The position numbers and the translations under genes are program-made. Below the pieces are notes generated by a model. That model was given only the letters and a program-made list of their open reading frames with translations, was not told the origin of the DNA and searched no databases. Below, piece by piece: positions 9,315 to 17,800 of a stretch of DNA of 64,000 bases (position 1 is the first letter of the stretch; every line of letters begins with the position of its first letter). Source of the DNA: Nodosilinea sp. FACHB-141 (GTDB lineage: Bacteria > Cyanobacteriota > Cyanobacteriia > Phormidesmidales > Phormidesmidaceae); the NCBI RefSeq assembly GCF_014696135.1, contig NZ_JACJPP010000007.1, positions 186,001 through 250,000 of the forward strand, given 5' to 3'.

Positions 9315-10160
9315 CTACTGCTTTTCCTCTTCGGGCAGCACCAGGCCGCCAATGAACACAATCAGGCGATCGAGCAGCAGACCGACAATGCCCACGTAGA
9401 GAATGGCGATGATGATATCGCTGATACGAGAGCTATTCCAGGCATCCCAGATGAAGAAGCCGATGCCCACGCCGCCGATCAGCATCTCTGCCGCTACGAT
9501 CGCCAGCCAAGAGAGGCCGATGCCAATTCTCAGGCCGGTGAAAATGTAGGGCACCGTAGCCGGAAATAAAATCTTGAAGAAGTACTGAGACTTAGACAGC
9601 TGGAGCACCCGCGCCACGTTGTTGTAGTCCTGAGGAATTTGGCGCACACCCTCGGTGGTGTTGATGATGATGGGCCAGATCGCCGTGATAAAAATCACGA
9701 AAATAGCGGAAGGATTGGCCTGCTGAAACGCTGCCAGCGAAATCGGCAGCCAAGCCAGGGGCGGCACCGTCCGCAGGATTTGAAAGAGCGGGTCGAGGGC
9801 GCTATACATCAACGAGCTAGTGCCCACCAAGATGCCCAGGGCGATGCCCACAACCGCCGCCAGTGTAAAGCCTAGGGCTACCCGTTGGAGACTAGTCCAC
9901 ACCTGCCAAAACAGGCCCTTGTCAGTGCCACCGTAGTTGAAGAAGGGGTTGATGATCAGTTCCCAGGTGTCTTGCACTGTGCGCACCGGGGTGGGCAGGT
10001 TGGCGTCAGGCCCCATGGTGAGCACTTGCCAGATCACCAAGAAGATCAGAATCGCCACCACCGGCGGAATCAGTGCCTTGAGCGAGTCTAGAGACGAATT
10101 GGCAAGCTTTTGTAGGTTGAAGCGCGATCGCGCCGGACGAATATCGAGGGGTGCCGTCAT
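9315..10160 (-). CDS. nrtB: Nitrate ABC transporter permease NrtB
   Basis: 281 residues with about six membrane segments and the binding-protein-dependent permease signature between the middle segments, ending in the EAA-like loop around TEGVRQIPQDYNNVARVLQLS, which contacts the ATPases. The first ~35 residues are cytoplasmic. It forms the membrane channel of the nrtABCD importer, taking substrate from NrtA and energised by NrtC/NrtD. The length is typical of NrtB/CmpB. It starts at ATG 10160 and is separated from nrtA by a 148-base gap containing a hairpin repeat. Confidence 0.9.
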   Translation of the reverse strand: MTAPLDIRPARSRFNLQKLANSSLDSLKALIPPVVAILIFLVIWQVLTMGPDANLPTPVRTVQDTWELIINPFFNYGGTDKGLFWQVWTSLQRVALGFTLAAVVGIALGILVGTSSLMYSALDPLFQILRTVPPLAWLPISLAAFQQANPSAIFVIFITAIWPIIINTTEGVRQIPQDYNNVARVLQLSKSQYFFKILFPATVPYIFTGLRIGIGLSWLAIVAAEMLIGGVGIGFFIWDAWNSSRISDIIIAILYVGIVGLLLDRLIVFIGGLVLPEEEKQ

Positions 10161-10244
10161 TGCAATATATCTCCAGACTTATGGCAAAGAACCGAGCGAG
10201 CTAGTCAAACAGGTAAAGCAGGTAAAGATAAGGGCCTCTCTGGC

Positions 10245-10267
10245 CCCCTCTCTCAGTAGGAGAGGGG
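10245..10267. repeat. CCCCTCTC/GAGAGGGG hairpin between nrtA and nrtB
   Basis: CCCCTCTC (10245-10252) pairs with GAGAGGGG (10260-10267) and a second GGGGGAGAGGGG copy follows at once, so two alternative stems can form. It lies 41 bases beyond the nrtA stop. Confidence 0.55.
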
Positions 10268-10308
10268 TTGGGGGAGAGGGGTTGGTGGGGTAGCGCCCTA
10301 CGGGGAAT

Positions 10309-11622
10309 CTACACCCGCTTGATCTTGAGGCTGTCGAGGTACGCCTGAGGATCTTCGGGGTCGAAGGTAATGCCGTCGAAGAAGGTTTCAACGCCACGAG
10401 ACGTGCTCTTGGGAATCATGGCCTCTTGGCCCAAGGCGGTGGCCGCTTCGCGCCAGAGGTCTTCGCGGTTGACGGCATCGACCCACGCCTTGGTATCGGT
10501 GTCAGCGGGCAGCTTACCCCAGCGGATATTCTCCGTTAAGAACCACAGGTCGTGGCTCTTGAAGGGGTAGGAGGCGTTGTCAGCCCAGTATTTCTGCATC
10601 AGGTCGGGCAGCTCTTCGACCCGGTCGGTGCCAAAGTCGAACTTCCCTTGGGAGCGATCGATAATGTCTTCAAAGGGCACGTTAAACCAGGCCCGTTCGG
10701 AGAGAATATTGCACATTTCCTCCTTGTTCTCGGGCTGGTCGCACCACATCGCGCCCTCTAGCACACCCATCAGCAGCGCCTTGGCGGCCTTAGGGTTGGC
10801 ATCGACCCAGTCGGCCCGCATACCCAGAGCTTTCTCAGGGTGGTCTTTCCACATTTCGCCGGTGGTAATGGCGGTGTAGCCAATCTTTTGGTTCACCGTT
10901 TGCAGGGGCCAGGGCTCACCCACGCAGAAGGCATCCATGTTGCCCACTTTGATGTTGGCCACCATCTGGGGCGGGGGCACCACAATGGTCGAGATATCTT
11001 GGTCGGGGTCAATGCCGCCAGCCGCTAGCCAGTAGCGCATCCACATGTCGTGGGTGCCGCCAGGAAATGTCACCGCTGCCTTGAGTTCTTTGCCTTCGGC
11101 TTTGCGCTTGGCAAACGCTTCTTTGAGCGGCGTGCTGTCTTTGGTGACCTTGAGATCGAGGTAATCGTTGGAGAGCGAAATGCCCTGGCCGTTGGTGTTG
11201 AGGCGGGCCAGAATGTACATCGGCACCTTTTTGCCGTCGGTGACAATGCCCTCAGAGATCAGGTAGGGCATGGGGGTGAGAATGTGCGCCCCGTCGATGC
11301 CGCCGCCGCCAGAGCCCAGCACCAGGTTGTCGCGGGTGGTGCCCCAGGAGGCCTGCTTCTCGACCGATACGTCGGTCATGCCGTACTTGTCAAAGAAGCC
11401 TTTGACCTTGGCGATGATCAGCGGGGCAGAGTCAGTTAGCGCAATAAAGCCCAACTTGGCGGTAGTCGTTTCTGGGGCGTCAGCCGGGTTAACGGGCGCT
11501 GCGGCTGGGGTATCTGACGAAGCTGAGTCAGATTCGCCCTGACTGCAAGCGTGGAGCAGCACAGTACCGGCTGCTGCGGTGCCGGCGGTCATCAAAAATC
11601 TACGGCGATTTAGTCGAGTCAT
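10309..11622 (-). CDS. nrtA: Nitrate-binding lipoprotein NrtA
   Basis: 437 residues from ATG 11622; the upstream TTG at 11649 is less likely. The N-terminus has a twin-arginine-like NRRRFL (5-10) and a lipobox LHAC with the acylated Cys26, then a Ser/Asp/Ala-rich linker, so the protein is anchored on the periplasmic side of the membrane. The body is the NrtA/CmpA periplasmic-binding fold, with TFPGGTHDMWMRYWLAAGG and FCVGEPW blocks. The GEMWKDHPEK stretch contains the Lys that I associate with nitrate rather than bicarbonate binding; this is from memory, so CmpA is not fully excluded. It is first in the operon with a long leader from an NtcA promoter. Confidence 0.85.
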   Translation of the reverse strand: MTRLNRRRFLMTAGTAAAGTVLLHACSQGESDSASSDTPAAAPVNPADAPETTTAKLGFIALTDSAPLIIAKVKGFFDKYGMTDVSVEKQASWGTTRDNLVLGSGGGGIDGAHILTPMPYLISEGIVTDGKKVPMYILARLNTNGQGISLSNDYLDLKVTKDSTPLKEAFAKRKAEGKELKAAVTFPGGTHDMWMRYWLAAGGIDPDQDISTIVVPPPQMVANIKVGNMDAFCVGEPWPLQTVNQKIGYTAITTGEMWKDHPEKALGMRADWVDANPKAAKALLMGVLEGAMWCDQPENKEEMCNILSERAWFNVPFEDIIDRSQGKFDFGTDRVEELPDLMQKYWADNASYPFKSHDLWFLTENIRWGKLPADTDTKAWVDAVNREDLWREAATALGQEAMIPKSTSRGVETFFDGITFDPEDPQAYLDSLKIKRV

Positions 11623-12037
11623 AGTTGCGCTCACTCCAACGTTAGGCAATGCAATGAATTGGAAAAATGATCGGGTAGCGGCGTCTCACCGTTATAGTCG
11701 TCCCAAGAAAACCTGAATTTCAACCCAAATTGCTGCTCACAGATACCGGTGTTTAGCTCTCTATAGAATCAGAAATTGCTTAAACAAACTGTGGCAATGT
11801 TGGCAGAACAAACAAGAAATAGATGATTGATTAGTAGGCTTTGGGCTAGGATTCGTTCCCAGGGCAGCCAAGCTCCAGGTTGGCTGCTGCAAAAAGAAGA
11901 ACTTCTCTGTTTGGTTAAACCGTTTCGGCAAAGCAATGTTTAGGATTTACAAAGCCGTAGCTCCGCGATTTTTGACTATTAAAATACCGAGAGAAAAGTC
12001 GGTGTTTATGCGGTCTTACACTGCGGTATTTGAGATT

Positions 12038-12079
12038 AAATTATTCAAACTTTGCAACGTGTTTTGTATTTTTAGTTAC
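12038..12079 (-). promoter_or_regulatory. NtcA-activated promoter for nrtABCD
   Basis: Read on the minus strand, GTA-N8-TAC (GTAACTAAAAATAC, 12079-12066) is followed by exactly 22 bases and then TAATTT (12043-12038), matching the canonical NtcA promoter GTA-N8-TAC, N20-24, TAN3T. It points toward nrtA. Predicted transcription start is near 12031, giving a leader of about 400 bases before the nrtA ATG. The rest of 11623-12234 is AT-rich and holds no gene that I can see. Confidence 0.75.
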
Positions 12080-12234
12080 GCTTTGTAGCAAGCCATCCTC
12101 TTATCGCATGAGCGACATGTAGGATTTGCATAATTCGCCGGGTAGGCCGGTCTCAGCCCAGCGCTTACCATAACGACAGCCCAAGCTATGGGTTGAGGGT
12201 TGTGTAGAGGGCTGCTTTAGGAGCGATCGCAACC

Positions 12235-12999
12235 ATGGTGTTGCCAACGAAGTGGCGAATATTGCTGACGGTGCTACCACTGACGGGCCTGTACGGGCTG
12301 GCTAAGGTGGCCGTACACCGCTTGAACTGGGAACCGTGGGCCTTTGACCCCCTCACTGGGTCGCTATTTGGGGCGGCAACTTTTGTGATTGCCTTTGTGC
12401 TCAACGGCACCCTAAGCGACTTCAAGGCCAGTGCCGATATGCCGGTGCAGGTGGCCAATGCCATTGAGGCCATTCAAGACAGCAATTTATTGGTGGCCAA
12501 AGCCAACGGAGAGTATGACCCTATCCCTCTGACTCAAAATCTGGTGGCTATTTTGCAGGCCATCCTCGACTGGCTAGAGCAAGAAAAACCCCAAGCTGCG
12601 ATCGCCCCTGCCCTCGACCAGCTCAACGTCTCCCTAGCGGGGATGCTGCCCTACACCAGTGGCCCCATCATCAGCCGCACCCAGGCCGAACAGGCCAAGA
12701 TTCGCCTGCTGCTCGCCTACATCGGCATCAACCGTGATACCGACTTTATTGGCCCGGCCTACGTGTTGCTAGAGCTGTTTTTGGTGGGGGTCTTGTGCGC
12801 CCTGCTGCTAATTGGGGCTGCTAGCTTTAGCGAAACCCTGGTGGTGTCGTGCCTGCTGTTTACTGCCTTTACCTATTTGCTGCTGCTAATTCGCGATTTA
12901 GATAACCCATTTCAATACGATGGGCGATCGAGCGTTGATGCTGACCTGTCAATCTTGGCAGCCCTGCGCGATCGCCTGCAGCAAACCCTGGCATCGTAA
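12235..12999 (+). CDS. Four-helix membrane protein, possibly DUF4239 (bestrophin-like)
   Basis: 254 residues. Two hydrophobic helices near the N-terminus (about 8-26 and 42-62), a soluble middle of ~110 residues, then two more helices (about 180-200 and 205-225). The LLLIRDLDNPFQYDGR stretch after the last helix resembles the end of DUF4239/bestrophin-like proteins. It starts at ATG 12235 with AGGAG about 11 bases upstream, divergent from nrtA. A role in ion conduction is only a family-level guess. Confidence 0.6.
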   Translation: MVLPTKWRILLTVLPLTGLYGLAKVAVHRLNWEPWAFDPLTGSLFGAATFVIAFVLNGTLSDFKASADMPVQVANAIEAIQDSNLLVAKANGEYDPIPLTQNLVAILQAILDWLEQEKPQAAIAPALDQLNVSLAGMLPYTSGPIISRTQAEQAKIRLLLAYIGINRDTDFIGPAYVLLELFLVGVLCALLLIGAASFSETLVVSCLLFTAFTYLLLLIRDLDNPFQYDGRSSVDADLSILAALRDRLQQTLAS

Positions 13000-13013
13000 C
13001 GGCACCTTAAAAA

Positions 13014-13067
13014 GGACCGGGTATCTGACAGGCCGCCAACGCTGGCACCAGCTCAGATACCCGGTCC
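13014..13067. terminator. Convergent terminator with perfect 15-bp stem
   Basis: GGACCGGGTATCTGA (13014-13028) pairs perfectly with TCAGATACCCGGTCC (13053-13067). On the minus strand the stem is followed by TTTTT, so it fits a Rho-independent terminator for the DUF937-like gene, and it also lies just past the plus-strand membrane-protein gene. Confidence 0.75.
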
Positions 13068-13101
13068 CTCAGCCGAGAACCCTCAACTCAGGCGTCTCGC
13101 T

Positions 13102-13539
13102 CTACAAGAATTTATTAGCCATACCGATCAGCCCGGCCATTTGCCCCAGGTCAACCTCGCCGGAGAGAACCTTTTGCAGCAGTCCGCCGCCTTGGCTGTT
13201 CGACCCTTTGACCAAAAATTGAGCGATCAGCGGGGTCAAGCTTCTGACCATGGCCGGATCGGCCCCGACTCGCTGGGCGATCGCGCTAATCTGCTCATTG
13301 GCCAGCAAGCGATCCACAGCACCGGTCGCGGCGACGGTTTTCAGCGTCCCCATCAGCCCCCCCGGATTGCCTCTGCCTTTATCTTGCAGCACGCCCTGCA
13401 GGCTGCTGGCGATGCCGCCAATTTTGTTGTTGTCCACCGGAGCGTTGTTGAGGTTCCCCAGCAGCGTGCCGATCAGGCTACCGTTAGCTTCGGTATCGGA
13501 GGAGGCGATCGCCTGGTTGACTATACCCATTAAATCCAT
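13102..13539 (-). CDS. DUF937/YidB-like protein
   Basis: 145 residues, Gly/Ala/Leu/Asn-rich, with segments such as GGIASSLQGVLQDKG and GGLLQKVLSGEVDLGQMAGL typical of the DUF937/YidB group of small helical soluble proteins. No signal peptide and no membrane helix. It is preceded on the minus strand by the glutathione transferase gene (83-base gap) and ends at a strong hairpin. Function unknown. Confidence 0.65.
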   Translation of the reverse strand: MDLMGIVNQAIASSDTEANGSLIGTLLGNLNNAPVDNNKIGGIASSLQGVLQDKGRGNPGGLMGTLKTVAATGAVDRLLANEQISAIAQRVGADPAMVRSLTPLIAQFLVKGSNSQGGGLLQKVLSGEVDLGQMAGLIGMANKFL

Positions 13540-13622
13540 TGTTTCACCGTTTGAATTACGTTTTGCACAAGCTAAACCCTTTGCCCAGCAACGGCAAGGC
13601 GGTTTTGACCCAGGACTGACCC

Positions 13623-14612
13623 CTACCGGGCACTACCGGCGGTCAAGCTAAAGCGCTTGGCGCGATCGTTCTTTTCCTCAAAGTCGATCACCGGCCCCAG
13701 GGGCACAATCTGGTGAGGGTTCACGCCAGGATGGCTCATGTAGTAATGACGCTTGATGTGGTCGAGATTGCAAGTGTTTTTGAAAGCAGGCTGCTGGTAC
13801 AGATCGCGCAGGTAACCCCACAGGTTGGGGTAGTCAACAATGCGGCGCAGGTTGCACTTGAAATGCACGTAGTAGACCGCATCGAAGCGATAGAGGGTGG
13901 TGAATAGGCAGATATCGGCCTCGGTGAGGCGATCGCCGCACAGGTAGCGCTGGCGATCGAGCACGCCTTCCCAATGATCAAGAGCGTCGAACAGCTCGGT
14001 CACCGCTTCTTCGTAGGCCGACTGCTTGGTGGCAAATCCGGCCCGATACACGCCATTGTTGATGGGCTGATAGATGGCGTCGATGGCGCTGTCGATTTTG
14101 TCTTGCAGATTAGCGGGGTAGAGGTCAACGTCGTTGGTGGCCACCTCATTCCACTCCGTGTCGAGCATGCGGATGATTTCGCGCGACTCGTTGTTGACGA
14201 TGGTGTTGGTCTGCTTATCCCATAGAACAGGCACCGTCACGCGGCCAGAAATGTCAGGCTTGGCCTTGACATAAATCTCCTGTAAATACTGCGCCCCGTT
14301 CACCGTGTCAGGAATTGCTCCGGGGTAGTCGCTAAAGGCCCAGCCTTCCTCACCCATATAAGGATCCACTACCGATACTGAAATTGCATCGGTCAACCCC
14401 TTCAGCTCGCGCATAATCAGTGTGCGGTGGGCCCAGGGGCAGGCCAGCGAAACGTAGAGGTGGTAGCGATCGGCCTCTGGCTTAAACTCGCTCGTACCGT
14501 CTGCCCTTGTGAAATGGTGAAAGTCGGTTTCGGGACGCACAAATCGCCCCTGGTCATCTTCTTGGCTGCGCTCTTTCTGCCACTGACCGTTCACAAGTAG
14601 GCCCAATCCCAT
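13623..14612 (-). CDS. Glutathionyl-hydroquinone reductase (Xi-class glutathione transferase)
   Basis: 329 residues from ATG 14612, chosen because GGAG lies 6 bases upstream. The Xi-class motif ACPWAHR has its catalytic Cys at residue 58, unlike Ser/Tyr glutathione transferases. The C-terminal helical domain has the GDRLTEADICLFTTLYRFD block and the conserved Tyr-Tyr-HFKCN segment. Family members (YqjG, Ecm4, PcpF) use glutathione to reduce glutathionylated hydroquinones in the cytoplasm. In a cyanobacterium it may protect against quinone damage, which is inference. Confidence 0.88.
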   Translation of the reverse strand: MGLGLLVNGQWQKERSQEDDQGRFVRPETDFHHFTRADGTSEFKPEADRYHLYVSLACPWAHRTLIMRELKGLTDAISVSVVDPYMGEEGWAFSDYPGAIPDTVNGAQYLQEIYVKAKPDISGRVTVPVLWDKQTNTIVNNESREIIRMLDTEWNEVATNDVDLYPANLQDKIDSAIDAIYQPINNGVYRAGFATKQSAYEEAVTELFDALDHWEGVLDRQRYLCGDRLTEADICLFTTLYRFDAVYYVHFKCNLRRIVDYPNLWGYLRDLYQQPAFKNTCNLDHIKRHYYMSHPGVNPHQIVPLGPVIDFEEKNDRAKRFSLTAGSAR

Positions 14613-14735
14613 AGGGTCTCCTCTATTTTTCTTCACAATTGGGTTTCAGCATACTGCGGCTCACCAATGCTGTCCTCTGGCTGGGGAAAGAACTCCGCCG
14701 CTGGGAAGGAACCCAGTTATCGAGTCAGTAGCCAA

Positions 14736-14765
14736 CTTCCTAACATCGCCCTTCCTAACATCGCC
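14736..14765. repeat. 15-bp tandem duplication upstream of the Roc-COR-TIR gene
   Basis: CTTCCTAACATCGCC occurs twice head to tail (14736-14750, 14751-14765), 68 bases before the start of the large LRR protein gene. Its position in the presumed promoter/leader could affect expression. Confidence 0.6.
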
Positions 14766-14832
14766 AAGAAGAGACCCGATTTCTAGAATCGCCGGATACC
14801 CTTGAACAAAGCTCTCTTTGTCGCCAACGCCT

Positions 14833-17800
14833 ATGTCATCTTCATCGCGTGGTTTTCTCGCTAGCCCAGCGGGGCTGAAGCTGCTACAGGCGGCCAAGGC
14901 GGAGCGGGGGTGGACGTTTGCGGCGATCGCCGAGCGGGCGGGGGTAAGTGCCGACACGGTGAGCCGGTCGTTTCACCCAGAGCGGGGCAAGCGGGTGAGT
15001 GGGGAGAGTATGAGGGCGATCGCTGGGGTGTTGGGTATGGAGGTGGATGCGATCGGGCTGTGTGAGGAACCGCCTAACTTAACTGATGAGGCAGAATCTC
15101 GCATTCAAAAGGCCTTGAGGACTGGCGAAACCACCCTAACACTACCATCTCTGAATCTCACTACCATACCAGTAAGCATCACAAAGCTAATACATCTAAC
15201 TGTACTTAATCTTTCCTTTAACAAGATAAGGCAAGTGCCAAAAGAATTGTGCTGTCTTAGTAACCTTAAGATTCTTAACCTTGCAGGCAATAAGATTTCG
15301 GAGCTTCCAAGAGAACTGGCTCAACTCAAATCCTTAGAAACACTTAATATTTACAGCAACGAGTTAACTTCTTTGCCCGATGAACTAAACTGGCTAATCA
15401 ATTTAAAGAAGCTAAATGTTTCTCGCAATAAGCTTTTGTCAATCCCAAAAACAGGCTATCCAAGCAACCTAGATACCCTAATAGCTTCTGAAAATCAGTT
15501 ATCATACTTGCCAAAATCTTTAGAAAAATGTAAAAAAATCTTATACATAGACCTTTCTCAGAATCAATTAACATCCCTTCCAAAAGAAATAGGAGAGCTA
15601 GGGAACCTAGTTCAACTAGACCTTTCTCAGAATCAATTAACATCCCTTCCAAAAGAAATAGGAGAGCTAGGGAACCTAGTTCAACTAGACCTTTCTCAGA
15701 ATCAATTAACATCCCTTCCAAAAGAAATAGGAGAGCTAGGGAACCTAGTTCAACTAGACCTTTCTCAGAATCAATTAACATCCCTTCCAAAAGAAATAGG
15801 AGAGCTAGGGAACCTAGTTCAACTAGACCTTTCTCAGAATCAATTAACATCTCTTCCAAAAGAGGTTTTACATGAATTAGTGAAGCTAGGTGGGCTTGAT
15901 CTTTCCAAAAATAGATTGTCATCCCTTCCGAAAGAGATTGATAGACTGAAATCTCTAAATCGATTCAATCTTTTTCAGAATCGACTATCATTTCTTCCGC
16001 AAGAGATAGGAAACCTAAAAAAACTAGAGCATCTTAACCTTGCCGAAAACCAATTATCATCACTTCCAGGAAAGATAGGTGACCTGAAAAACCTTGTATA
16101 CCTAGATGCTTCTAACAATAAATTAAATTACTTGCCAAGGGAGGTGAGCGGCTTGGAACAGCTAATTCACCTCAACATTTCACAGAACAATATTAATTCC
16201 TTGACTCAAAACTTGGGTTGTCTAAAAAACCTACGTCAACTTGACATTGCAGACAACAATCTATCAGAAATACCAGAAAAAATAGGCAAAATAAAAACAT
16301 TGTTCAAACTTGATCTTTCCCGCAATCAGTTAAAAGCTTTGCCTAATGAGCTAGCCGAAATAAGAGCCTTGAGCGAGCTTTATTTGCATGGCAATGAAAA
16401 ATTAAACTTGCCTGTAGAGATTCTTGGATCTGCCGAAGGTGAAGAAGGACCGTTATATGAAGAAAGGAATTCCACCCCCCAAAGTATTCTTGATTATTAT
16501 TTCCGGGCGCTTGCTAATAGTCAACCCTTGAACGAAGCTAAGCTTATCCTCGTAGGATTTGGTGCTGCAGGCAAAACATCCTTGGTCAATCGTCTTATTT
16601 ATGAGAGTTTTGATCCTAAATCTGCAAAAACTGAGGGTATTCAAATTACCCCATGGGAGATGTGCCTTAACGATTCTGAAGACATCAAACTCCATGTATG
16701 GGACTTCGGTGGACAAGAAATCATGCACTCGACCCACCAGTTTTTTCTCACCGAGCGCAGCCTTTACGTGCTGGTGCTCAACGGTCGCCAGGGCCACGAA
16801 GATGCTGATGCTGAGTACTGGCTCGAACTGATCCAAAGCTTTGGCGGTGATTCTCCCGTTCTTGTCGTGCTCAACAAAATCAAAGAGCACCCGTTCGATG
16901 TTAACCGGGGAGCATTGCAGCAAAAATTCCCCAACATCCGCGAGTTCATTGCTACCGATTGCGAAACCGGCCAGGGTATCGACCTGCTCCGCGCCGCTAT
17001 CGAGCGCGAAACCGATGCTCTAGAGCACTTGCGTGATCCCTTTCCTGCCAGTTGGGTAGCGATCAAAAATAGGCTCTCCGAAATGGCCGACAACTACATT
17101 TCCTTCGAGCAGTATCGGGCCATTTGCCAAACCGATGGCGAAGCCGACTATGGCGCACAAGACTCTCTCGCCGTCCACCTCCACAGCCTCGGCATTGCCC
17201 TCAACTACAAAGACGATCCTCGCCTGCGCGATACCCACGTGCTCAATCCCCATTGGGTCACCAACGGCATTTACACCCTGCTCAACGCCTACGAACTCGC
17301 CGACACTAAAGGCGAACTCGAAGCCGCCTGCCTAGCCCGCAATTTAGATGTTCACAACTACCCCGCCGAGCGCCACGGCTTTTTGCTAGAGCTGATGCGC
17401 AAGTTCGAGCTGTGCTTTCGCTTTCAAGACGACGAACATCGCTACCTCATCCCCGACCTGCTCGACAAGCAGCAGCCCCCCGCCGCCGCTGAGTTTGACC
17501 CGGCAGACTGCCTCAACTTTCGCTACGAGTACCCGATTTTGCCCGAGGGTTTGCTGCCCCGCTTCATTGTGCGTACTCATGTGCTGATCGAGCACCAACT
17601 GCGCTGGCGCACTGGGGTTATTCTCACCTTTGAGGGCAACCGCGCCCTGGTCAAAGCCGACCCCCAAGACCGCTGCGTTTCCATCAGCGTAGATGGGCTA
17701 GGGGCCAGTCGGCGCAGGCTGTTGGCTGTAATTCGCTCCGACTTTGAGCGCATCCACCGCAGCTTTAAGTTCACCCCCAAAGAGCTAGTGCCGGTGCCGG

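Noticed and set aside
6146-11622. Bicarbonate transporter cmpABCD instead of nrtABCD
   Set aside because: The family is the same, but the NtcA promoter and the WKDHPEK segment of the binding protein favour nitrate. Not fully excluded.
15550-15864. CRISPR array
   Set aside because: The 69-bp units abut without spacers and encode in-frame LRRs.
15398-15922. Repetitive 174-residue frame opposite the LRR region
   Set aside because: It only mirrors the 69-bp repeats; the LRR protein on the plus strand explains the sequence.
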